NCBI GenBank assembly: GCA_946803715.1 | Contig: CAMPET010000056.1 | Coordinates: forward strand, 55,394 to 78,033 | Origin: Beroe ovata | Taxonomy: Eukaryota; Ctenophora; Nuda; Beroida; Beroidae | Direction of reading: 5' to 3' | Length of the DNA: 22,640 bases | Notes under the pieces: generated by a model | The model's database searches: none | What the model saw: only the letters and a program-made list of their open reading frames with translations | Told to the model about the DNA's origin: nothing | In this document: positions 1-8,520 of the stretch, piece by piece | Position numbering within the stretch: position 1 is the first letter of the stretch | Layout of the letters: each line of letters opens with the position of its first letter | Program-made: the position numbers and the translations under genes

Positions 1-275
1 GCAGTTTGGGGAATACACGTGCAGCGCGCAGCGACTCATCTGCGTTATCACCACTGAGAGAGAGGGAGTGAGAGTGGGGGAATTGCACGTGCAGATTGGG
101 GGATCGCACGTACAGTGCGCAGTTTGGGGAATACACGTGCAGCGCGCAGCAACTCATCTGCGTTATCACCACTGAGAGAGAGAGAGGGAGTGAGAGTGGG
201 GGAACTGCACGTGCAGATTGGGGGAACGCACGTGCAACGCGCATATTGGGAGAATACACGTGCAGCGCGTGCAGA
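1..275. repeat. ~118-bp tandem satellite rich in CACGTG
   Basis: The block starting GCAGTTTGGGGAATACACGT at 1 recurs almost unchanged at 119, and a diverged third start lies near 240. This gives about 2.2 copies of a ~118-bp unit, and the array probably continues left of the window. Each unit contains the hexamer CACGTG, a CAGCGCGC stretch, and a GAGAGAGAGGGAGTGAGAGTGGGGG purine run. The open frames across it are repeat-driven and not credible genes. Confidence 0.85.
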
Positions 276-290
276 TCTCAATTTATTGCA

Positions 291-1193
291 GAATTTTTGA
301 GACTTCAATAATCCCAGTCACAGCTTCTTATAGACTGAGTGAACATCATGTATCTGTAATTACTAGAACTGGTTGTAATTGGTCATATTACAATATGCAT
401 GTCTATCAGGCACAGCACATGTATAATTGGTGTATCACAGACAATCAGACAGACACACTGACACAAAGTGACACAGACACACAGACATACACACAGTGGA
501 ATCATTGTTCCAATACACAAGTGTATTTGACACAAGGTCACACTGTGACACACACACACACATGCACACTGTGTCTACTTAACTAAGTTAAGTAAAAATA
601 GGGTAAGTAACGGCATGTTACCAAGGAAACGGCGTGTGTGTGTAACATATAAGGTTACTACATTCTTACTTCTGAGAACAAGTCTACTCTAGCGTAACCG
701 ATGGATGACAAATACACAATACACGCTGTGCATTGCACACTTAGTACAGTGTACAATGGTGTAATATACATCATTACTGTGTCACAGGGTGTTAAACATA
801 TGGACATTTGGTAATATGGTATGTATTTATCTCTATAATAGCACTATATACCATATCACATACCTTTTATCACAAGCTCTCTACACATTGTACAGCTGTG
901 ATATATGTAGAGATAAGGAGAGAGAGAACTATTACATTACAGAGACTGTGGTTTTATACACATTACACATTTGACAGTTCACACCACAAACAGTTGTGCA
1001 GTGTGCCCAAACCAATGTGCACACTGCACAGACAGTTGCACACAGACAGTTTTATACAGAAGTTGCATACGCGGAATCACTTCTTCGTGATTACAACCTC
1101 TGACAGTGAAAGCTATGTACCTGCTCATTAGTGATTGTTTAAACACGTCCAGTGATGACCTATGTCAGTGATGACCTACATCAGTGAACTCAC
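291..1193. other. Non-coding stretch with CA/GT-rich simple sequence
   Basis: No supported exon was found on either strand. It contains CACA/GACA-rich low-complexity sequence (about 430-565), scattered ACACTG/CACAGT words, and a short direct repeat of AGTGATGACCTA near 1150-1180. It lies downstream of the last dynein intermediate chain exon seen and is probably intron of that gene, since the WD40-encoding exons have not yet appeared. Confidence 0.5.
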
Positions 1194-2229
1194 CCATCAC
1201 TCTGACCATCGCCACTGTATGGGAAGGATATATCGATGGGATCACTCAGCGCCTTCTCAATTGCACGTGCAGCGGTGTCGAAGAACGATCTGAAGTCTTG
1301 AGAGGCGAGAATTTGTGCTTTCTGTTCATCAGAAAGCTCTTGCAACACGACCTCTGAAACAGCAGTGTGTCAATGTGATGTCAATGAGTGGTGTCCAGGT
1401 GTCAATGGGTGATACGCGCTGGAACCGGGATCGAAAGCGGTGTCAAGGTGCTGTTGTCAAGGTGCGGTTCTCAAGGTGCTGTTGTCAAGGTGCTGTTGTC
1501 AAGGTGCTGTTGTCAAGGTGCTGTTGTCAAGGTGCTGTTGTCAAGGTGCGGTTCTCAAGGTGCTGTCCAGAGTGGTTACACTCACCCTCCTCTTCTTTAT
1601 TCTTTTCCTCTTCCAAGAGAACTTCATTCACTTTATCGTGGTCCTCCTCTTTCTTCTTCCTTTCCTCTTCCTCAACTCGTAACCTCTCCTCCTTCTCTAC
1701 AAACACAAGGAAATGTTCAGAGGAAATGTTCGCGTTTATTTGATATTCAGTCATCTTAATCTGAATTTTAAATAATGGGTAAGGAATATTTCACGGATGT
1801 TAAATTGAGTAAGAAAGCCAGGGTATTCAATTGTAGCACTGCGTTTATAAAGGAGCACTGTTCACTCAATAAGTACAGACTTTATGAAGGAGCACAGTTC
1901 AGTCCAGAACAGCTGTACAAAGGAAAATGACCTTGACCTTCACACAATTACAATGACTCATTCTCTAATACAGTATGAGTAGTAAACTATCACAATGTGT
2001 TCCATGCGCATATGTGTTTGTGCGTCAATATGCGTTGTATCACAAACAACATAACTGTGCGTCCCTCACTTTGGGTTATGGGTTACAATATCACATATCT
2101 ACCATTTTATACGCTTGGTGTAGCACTATGCGCTACTATCACACACAGAACCTATAACAGAACCCTCATAATAACATCACCACAGTGACCACTGCTACAC
2201 TACACCTAATAGTATGTGAGAGAGAGTGA

Positions 2230-2262
<33 letters not shown>

Positions 2263-3673
2263 NGGGTGTGTTTCGGCACAGAGGAGGGAACAGGGGGCAG
2301 GGAATGTTGGTGTAACAGGTAAAGTAGAGGGTGGAATGGGGTTAGTTCAGGGGTTGTGAGGGGTGTTACCTTGTGTAACGAGTATCCGGACTCGAATATG
2401 ATAGGGGGAAGCATGACCAGGAAGAATATAGTGGGGTTGAGCATCTCTGATTGGATGATATTTCCAATGTTGAAGTGAGCAAATATCTGGAATATTCCTC
2501 CTATGATGGAACCTGAAATTAGGCTTTGTTAGGCTTATTCTGGGCTACGACGGTGATTCGTACTCATGAAATTACTGCTCGTGATTTTGCTCTTGCATTC
2601 ATAATTGAGGGTTGATTACACATTAAACAGTCTAAACTCTGAACCAAGTGAGACAACAATCTCCAACCCCCTCAACAGTCAACACACACACACACACACA
2701 CACACACAATGTTACAAATGAGTATACAGGTGCTGCTACACTGAGAACATGCAATACAATGTCCAAAATTAAACGTGGGTAATTGTGATGCATGATTCAA
2801 TGTAGTATAAGAAAGCATTTATTGGATTGGGATTCGCACAATCTAGGGTAGGGTTCAGTAGTACTGGTAAACTGTATGAAGTGTTTGTTACCCAGGGTAA
2901 ACAAACCTTTGATAGCTTGCTGCAGATGTGATTCGTCAGTTTGAGTGTACTTGGGATACTCAATGTGTTCTGCTGGTTGTATATCCACAAACTTCATTTC
3001 ACAAATTGCTAGGTTGCTCATCTTGTACCTAAAAAGACTTGAGTACCAGACTGAGTCATCAATTCACATGTAGATTGAAGCTGTTGATACAATCCATTAT
3101 AATGGAAGATAATTTGTAAAATAAATTGCACCTGAGAGGCGGAGAAGTTGGGAGAGGAGATGTAATTGAGTTGTTTATGTTCTTGTTGATGTTGTTAACA
3201 TCATTAGGTGTTGTTGTCACATTGCTGTCTATTGAGTCATTCAAAGAGTTGTGAGTGTTGTGATTGGTATGTCTTGCATCTGAATGAAATACAAGGAATT
3301 CTGTTAAGGAATGATGTGTGAAAAGAAAATAAAATAGTTGCCTGTCCTGTTTGTCATCATTATTATGAAGGAATGATTGTTATAGTGCCATATACTGAAC
3401 TATCATGCACTAACCTGGAATGTCAGATATAAGACGTTCAACATCAATATGCTCTGTTTGAGGTACAGGAGTGGTTGGTTTGAGTACTGCTGCCTGAAGT
3501 ATCAGTTTATAACCTTCTGTCAAATATGCTGAGAGATATCAGACTTATCAAAAAGGTAGAAAATAATCTGTTATTTACCTGATTTGGCTTATTGCGTTGA
3601 AGCCTAGCTTGCTTAAGTTCTTCTAATCGTTTCTTTTTAGCTTCTAACTTTGATTTAACATCATCTGCCATGC
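1194..3673 (-). CDS. DYNC1I: Cytoplasmic dynein intermediate chain, 5' part (6 exons, N-terminal ~237 residues)
   Basis: This subunit links the dynein heavy chain to dynactin and to the light chains for minus-end transport on microtubules. Exons, in transcription order, are 3673-3579 (ATG at 3671), 3493-3415, 3279-3132, 3028-2907, 1696-1586 and 1353-1194. All have GT-AG boundaries, and the phases agree across every junction. Visible parts are: an N-terminal charged coiled coil beginning MADDVKSKLEAKKKRLEELK (the dynactin p150 binding segment in the family); an Asn/Ser-rich linker; a conserved VDIQP...YTQTDES segment with a K-x-T-Q-T LC8-binding motif (KYTQT); an acidic Glu/Lys coiled coil; and ELSDEQKAQIL...FRSFFD, matching the family's ELTEEEKQQIL...FLSFFD. 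The WD40 propeller lies beyond the left edge. The first codon follows an AG acceptor by two bases, so a non-coding 5' exon is expected to the right. Family identity is confident; the exact boundaries are inferred. Confidence 0.9.
1443..1568. repeat. 14-bp minisatellite, nine copies
   Basis: Nine contiguous copies of TCAAGGTGCTGTTG start at 1443, 1457, 1471, 1485, 1499, 1513, 1527, 1541 and 1555. Variants (GCGGTTC for GCTGTTG) occur at copies 2 and 8. The array lies in the dynein intermediate chain intron, just downstream of the acidic coiled-coil exon. The long open frames through it arise only because the repeat lacks stops. Confidence 0.95.
1697..2369. other. Dynein intron sequence, no exon seen
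   Basis: This is the left part of the 1.2-kb intron between the dynein exons at 2907 and 1696. I searched the minus strand for the exon expected after the NHE8-like exon (residues following SGYSLHK) and found none. A TG microsatellite and an unresolved base at 2263 fall here. An acceptor at the right end of the 1696 exon (TTTGTAG, pyrimidine-rich) gives the correct phase, so the upstream open frame with MTEYQINANI is read as intron. Confidence 0.55.
2229..2275. repeat. (TG)n microsatellite with an unresolved base
   Basis: TG dinucleotides run from about 2229 to 2275, interrupted once by TT and by the N at 2263. The N probably marks an assembly join in the repeat, so the distance across it is uncertain. 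Confidence 0.9.
2370..2512 (-). pseudogene. SLC9A8: Isolated exon of an NHE8-type Na+/H+ exchanger inside a dynein intron
   Basis: The minus strand encodes 47 codons ending in LPPIIFESGYSLHK, a hallmark of the NHE8 (SLC9A8) branch of sodium/proton antiporters, preceded by hydrophobic membrane sequence (SIIGGIFQ...MLNPTIFFLVM). An acceptor (TTTCAG) precedes it and a GTAAC donor follows SLHK. The exon enters in phase 1 and leaves in phase 0, is fully open, and has no other exchanger exons within reach on either side. It lies in the same orientation as the dynein gene, between the exons at 2907 and 1696. I call it a displaced or fragmentary exon. It could also belong to a gene misplaced by assembly (N at 2263), or be an alternative exon. 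The protein-family match is strong; its status is inference. Confidence 0.75.
2684..2708. repeat. (CA)n microsatellite
   Basis: About twelve CA dinucleotides in a row occur within the dynein intron, next to the NHE8-like exon. Confidence 0.95.
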
Positions 3674-4259
3674 CTGGGAACACAATAATATAGGTGCAAT
3701 GTTTCATTTGTGTGCAGAATTGATTTAAGATTTGGCCAATAGACTTTGTCTCACTGACTACAATATCCAATCATCTGAAGTAATTCAAATCAGAGATCAA
3801 TCTTTCAGCATTTCTGACAACACAGATATGCAACAATCTGGAACAGTAATTGGTACAGAGTGAAAAAGTGACAATGTCTGTTTGGCCTCTCAACATTTTC
3901 CATAAAAAACTGAGGCTGATGCAATATTCTCCTAGAAACGAGCTTTGAGATTAATGACCCCTCCCCAATATAAAACCATTCTCCATTGTTTTAGATTATT
4001 CCCTCTCATGTCCATCTTTAGATGAGAAAATTGATAGATCCAATATTTCTATTTGTTTGTCAGCTGCTATCTGACAAATGCTTCTTCAGCGCGTGGCGCC
4101 GCCTATCCTTTGGAGGACGAAACAGTTCAAACTCTCATACATAAATATCAAAAAATGAATGACATTGTAGGATTTCTCTCTACCCTAATTGTTGGCAGAA
4201 TTTTATGCCTGGCAAGAATCCCGGGCGGAATAACAATTTTGCGCGGCGTCGACGCTGGG
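3674..4259. other. Upstream flank of the dynein gene, no supported gene
   Basis: The stretch contains the intron or 5' flank before the first coding exon of the dynein intermediate chain. A plus-strand open frame starts at 4053 and runs through 4260 into the GC-rich repeat. It shows no recognisable domain and its 3' half is repeat, so it is not called as a gene. A non-coding first exon and promoter of the dynein gene should lie here but cannot be placed. Confidence 0.4.
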
Positions 4260-4850
4260 GGAAACCCTGTGCACACGTTGCGCGCCCCTGTTCTACTCAG
4301 TGAACTGAAAAGTCGTAGAAATGTGCACACGTTGCGCGCCCCTGTTCTACTCAGTGAACTGATCAAAAGTCGTAGAACCACGGAGACGCGCAGCGCGCGC
4401 GGAGTATTTGGGTCACGCAGCGCGGGAACACGTAGAAAGGNGCAAGCCGCGAAAAGAATAAGTTTGCGCCGCGAGAATTATTCAGCGATGCGCCGCTGTG
4501 CACACGTTGCGCGCCCCTGTTCTACTCAGTGAACTGAAAAGTTGTAGTCCAAACCACGGAGACGCGCAGCGCGCGCGGAGTATTTGGGTCACGCAGCGCG
4601 GGATCAACATGCGCCGCGCGCATAAAACAAAATTCTCGACAGGGTCAATCATCGATCGACAGAATCAGTTTGCGCCGCGCGCGCGCAAAACGAAATTCTC
4701 GACAGGGTCTATCATCGATCGACAACCGCCGACGCAAGCCGCTCTGCGGCAAAGCAAAACAAAATTTTTGCCGGATGTTATCTGCTGTCTGTTTTTCGCG
4801 CGCAGCGCGCAAGAAACAGTGAATGGATAGCATCCGGCAAAAAATCCTAC
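4260..4850. repeat. GC-rich nested direct and inverted repeat block
   Basis: Three copies of a ~53-bp unit (GTGCACACGTTGCGCGCCCC then TGTTCTACTCAGTGAACTGA) start near 4269, 4323 and 4498. Two copies of a unit with GACGCGCAGCGCGCGCGGAG lie near 4383 and 4559. Two copies of a unit with AAATTCTCGACAGGGTC and ATCATCGATCGACA lie near 4629 and 4692. A hairpin closes the block (4765-4843). Base composition is far richer in GC than the flanks, suggesting a mobile or recombinogenic insertion. An unresolved base at 4441 means copy number may be wrong. No transposase frame is visible. Confidence 0.8.
4765..4843. repeat. 79-nt nested imperfect hairpin
   Basis: The outer arms, TTTTTGCCGGATGTTATC (4765-4782) and GATAGCATCCGGCAAAAA (4826-4843), pair over 18 bases with one mismatch. 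Inner arms 4789-4803 and 4805-4819 (CTGTTTTTCGCGCGC and GCGCGCAAGAAACAG) pair with two wobble-type mismatches. The structure ends the GC-rich repeat block and could be the terminus of a fold-back element. Confidence 0.75.
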
Positions 4851-5654
4851 AAAGCTTTTGAAACCAGCTTTTTACCAGTTAGCGCGAGAAATGCACACTG
4901 CACAGATAGTTTTTAACTACCTGCTACCTTTCTATATTGGACACCTATGTCAACGTGTTTTTTTTCAATGGTAGTGAATGTCTAGTTTTTAATATATTGT
5001 AAATTGTGATGGTTTGGTACCATAACTCTTATATTTTTATTTTATCATAACATGAACATTGAACAGAGGTCATGGTCAGATAAAATCTGTCGAAGGTAGC
5101 CGTGTTTGTATTTGCTATTGGTGGGTTTCTTACCATTGCTGTCGCGCTCTGCCATCCATGTGCATATCATGCCAGGGATATTATCCTGGAGATTCGATTT
5201 TATTTTCGGTATAAATTGTCGATCTTGCCTACAGCCTAGTTAGATAAAGGTCAGATATTGATAAATTCTGACAACAAATTTTTGATATAAATTATTCATT
5301 TTGTCGATGTGATTCGGCACGGCTTTTTGGCCCTCTCATGACCTGAGCGTCAGTGCTGCAAATGTTTCATGCATTTTTGGGTTTGTGCCATGGCTAGTGA
5401 ATGTAGTTATGGACTTTATGGAATGGACATGATTAATCATTTAACCTCACAATCAGGTTCAAATTATAATGTCTCTATGATAGTGATGGCTGAATACCAT
5501 AATTCATTCTATTGTATTCTATACTATTCTCATAAATATTATTTAGCACTAATCATTATCTGTAGTAGCAATGGCATTTAATTGTAGCTCTATTCAAATA
5601 TAAATTGGGATTGTCTGATCTGGGAAATTCCCTGTATTCTTTAAATCAACTGTT
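4851..5654. other. Flank upstream of gene A, no gene seen
   Basis: AT-rich sequence lies between the GC-rich repeat and the gene A start codon. A 70-codon open frame at 5369-5581 has no recognisable features and is not called. The gene A promoter and 5' untranslated region must lie here, but I see no clear TATA or initiator element. Confidence 0.4.
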
Positions 5655-8175
5655 ATGGAAACTACCAAGAATCTAACCTATGTTCTCATCATAAGGTAAC
5701 TGAATATATCTGATACTCTTATATCTACCATATAATTAGCAGCATGTACATCATCATGATGTACATAATTTTTATGACACATTTTTTATGATGCATGACT
5801 ACTGTGTTAATTTTCAATTTCAAATTTACAGTATGTACCAGTTTTCGAGGGTACTTAACCTTTTAACATTCCGTTGCGTTATTGTATTTCATTTAATTTA
5901 TTCAACTTCCAATTCATATACCTAGTCAGACGTTAATTCAAGTAATAAGGAGTTCGTAGAAGAGAGTTGTCTGTAGAGCTCACAAAAAGGAGCAGATTAT
6001 ATCTGGTATATAATCCTGTAGAATAATTTATTTATTTATTTTTAGCAGCATGTTATATTATTATCTGCACTGTTTTAATTCAGTTTTTAGTTTGTTTCGT
6101 AGCACACTTGTGGAAGAATTTATGTTGATGTGCCACTATAAATTTAGATAACTATTATTATTACATCTTTCTAATTTTTATATTTTGAACCAAGTAGTTA
6201 ACCTTATTTTTTCAGTCAACTTAAGAATGATGGGTACTTTTGGATCGCCAATGAGTTAGAAGAGCAATATTTCTCTTGCAAAGATACCGGATATTTTCCA
6301 AAAAGCATATGTCCATCTGCAGATCTCCAGAAAATAATTGCAGCCCATGAAGTGTGGTCTGATGTGATTATGAAGACAAAGCACATCTTGGATGATGGGG
6401 GAAAAGGTATAGAACATTCAATAACCTGTTGGAAACATAAAAGTTTTCAATTCTATCTCTGATATCACTGATATCTAGTAACTATCTGGGTATCAGTGAT
6501 GATTATTCAACAATACCATGAATTCTTTAAGTATTATGCTCAGGACTTGGCCCTACAAGAAGACCAAACAGTTTTTTTGATTGCAAAAAACTCACCACAT
6601 CAGAGAAGAATCTGATTATTGGTTCCAGTGAAGCAGTAAAGCAATCTTGTGAAGGAATTTCATCCAAAAATGATGCTCCCAAGTTGAAAAGGGGAAGAAT
6701 GATGAAAGTGGAAGATAATGAAGCCCACATTTCATCTGAATTGCAGCAAATCTCTCAACAAATTACATCCCAGACTGATTCATCGTACAAAACTCTCTGT
6801 GAGGAGTCAGCAACAGTCAATATAGACTCAGGTCAGCAATATCTTCCAGGTTAGTGAAGGTGGCATTTTCTGTTATGTAATCAATTTGTTGGAAATGAAA
6901 TCAACAATAAGAGTTCAGGTACTAACAAGTATTTCAGTCAGGGAAGGACTTGGTTTGGGTAAATTCGGTGAATCTGATGAAGCCACGTTATTGGCTTCTG
7001 ATAAGTTCCAAGTGGCTGAGTCATTGATGCCATCAACAAGATCTGTGGCTGAGAAAACACATATTGATTCATATGTCAATAGTTTCATGTCAAGGCCTAG
7101 AGATTTTGATGACCATGGTATAAGCAAGGAAATCTTTAAACCATTGGATAGCAAACCACTTTCTAGGACAAAGAATCTGGGGGTTGCCAGACAAGTGTCA
7201 TCTTCTGCCGTACCATGTACCACAACATCTCTAAATGTTTCTCACCAAAGTGATAAATCGGGTTGTAAAGATAGTCAGTCAACTCCCGTGGCTGTTCAAC
7301 CTGGGCATACTCTTGATTTGTTATCTTTTGGTTTGAATGAAAAACTAGAGGTCATCACGATTCTACAAGAGGGATGGAAAGTAAATAGAACTTTTGTCAA
7401 GAGGGTCAGGGCAGTGATACCAGGTACTGAAAAAATTGAAGCCGAAGAAATACTGCATGCAGTTTTTGGCAGACATTTGCATCAATTTGTAGAATTTGAT
7501 GAGAATGAACGTGGAAACGCACGTGTCAGAATGAATCAATCTTACAGAACCTTTGAAGGTATTGTCCATATACTGAAATTTTTCAAATCTGATCATGTTT
7601 CATCGCCATCGGCAGAATTAGTAACAGACTTGAATTCCAGTGTTATCCTTGATCATTTGAACAGGGAAAATCAACCAAATATCATTAATGAAACTAAGAC
7701 TCCAATGAAAAGCAAAACACTTACAAAGAGTTCTGGAATTTCAAAACACTCTTCTGTTTCATCTGTTTCATCTGTACACAGTATCTCTGATGAAATAAGT
7801 GAAGGGCCCTGTGGGACCGACGCCACTTCTTCCACTCATAATCTGCTCTTTTTACCCACCTCTAAGAAAGTACAAGTGTTATCAATCCTCAAGAAAGGGT
7901 TCAGGACTCAGGATGTTATTCTTAAGGAAATCAGGGCTGCAATACCAGATTTAGAAGATTATTCAGTTCAGCAGATAGTTTCCTCTATTTTCAATGATCA
8001 AGTTTCTGAGTTTGTTGAGTTCCAAACCAACGAGGTGGGTATGACCAAGGTAAGAATCTGCCCAAAATACCATCCAGTTAAAAATCATTTGATTCTTGAG
8101 CAAATTGTCCCCCCTAATAAAACCCAGCGTCGAAGACGTACTAGGGGTGGAAAGAAAAAACCACCTCAAATATAA
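5655..8175 (+). CDS. Gene A: CstF-50-like dimerisation segment joined to two copies of a novel ~88-residue domain
   Basis: Exons 5655-5695, 6216-6406, 6544-6849 and 6938-8175 have GT-AG boundaries and consistent phases, giving 592 codons (591 residues plus stop). Residues 7-56 carry LIISQL, DGY, IAN and CPS at the spacing I recall from the LisH-like N-terminal dimerisation region of CstF-50 (CSTF1), a mRNA 3'-end cleavage factor. The WD40 repeats of that protein are absent. Residues ~78-180 are polar, with a basic KLKRGR patch. A domain I do not recognise occurs at ~308-397 and, more diverged, at ~482-560. The C-terminus is a basic, probably nuclear or nucleic-acid-binding tail (QRRRRTRGGKKK). 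The start was chosen because the same 41-nt first exon with ATG and the same splice phase exists in gene B. The exon structure is well supported by this duplication; function is unknown, though the N-terminus hints at a nuclear protein that self-associates. Confidence 0.75.
7321..7590 (+). repeat. Novel domain copy A1
   Basis: About 90 codons follow the family pattern: LSF.LN.KL.VI.IL.EGW, then TFVKRV.AVIP, then AEEI..AVFG, HQFVEF, and a basic RVRMN..Y strand. The pattern predicts three helices followed by two strands with a turn. It is the best-preserved copy in gene A. Confidence 0.8.
7843..8100 (+). repeat. Novel domain copy A2 (diverged)
   Basis: It matches the same pattern (KKVQVLSILKKGF, LKEIRAAIPD, FVEF, KVRI) but has lost the AVFGVHSH core (it reads SSIFNDQVSE) and the leading LSFDL signature. 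It lies just before the basic C-terminus of gene A. Confidence 0.7.
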
Positions 8176-8514
8176 GCAGTCTGTCTACCTATCTTGAAAC
8201 ATGTAACAAACAAGTTCAAAAAGGAGAAAATAGTTGTTGGTAAGGCTTTAGTTTTGATTTGAACTTTTTAAATAGTTAATTTGATAAAGCAGAATGTATG
8301 AATTTATTTGTATAACTTTTGATAGCATTTCCTGTTACGATGAGAGATAGTTGGTTTACAAATGAAATGCGTCTTTTTATTTGTGATCAATTTCGTCGTT
8401 CAACGACATCGTCAGGCTCAAATTTGATTGTAATAAGTAGTGTTGATATGTTTAAAAAGTTCTAAAAGTTCTTAAACTTTTAAATATATATAAAGAAATA
8501 TGGTAAACTGAGAA

Positions 8515-8520
8515 AATAAA
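8515..8520 (+). promoter_or_regulatory. Possible polyadenylation signal for gene A
   Basis: AATAAA occurs 340 bases after the gene A stop and 119 bases before the gene B start. It is the only canonical hexamer I noticed between the two genes. Position is plausible, but the motif is common in AT-rich sequence. Confidence 0.35.

Noticed and set aside
1697-1754. MTEYQINANI start as a separate minus-strand gene
   Set aside because: A strong acceptor at 1697-1700 joins the acidic coiled coil in phase to the dynein exon at 2907; the extra sequence is intron.
1315-1759. Overlapping plus-strand open frames of 80-142 codons
   Set aside because: They run through the 14-bp minisatellite and antisense to two dynein exons; the peptide is a repeat of CQGAVVKVLLSR.
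4053-4532. 159-codon plus-strand open frame
   Set aside because: The second half is GC-rich tandem repeat and crosses an unresolved base; the first half shows no domain or splice support.
5369-5581. 70-codon open frame upstream of gene A
   Set aside because: No recognisable features and no counterpart upstream of gene B.
5744-5766. ATGTACATCAT palindrome with 11-base arms
   Set aside because: Lies in an AT-rich intron of gene A with a one-base loop; short enough to be chance.
6915-7223. Antisense open frame in gene A
   Set aside because: Shadow of the coding exon; the sense strand shows conserved codons with gene B.
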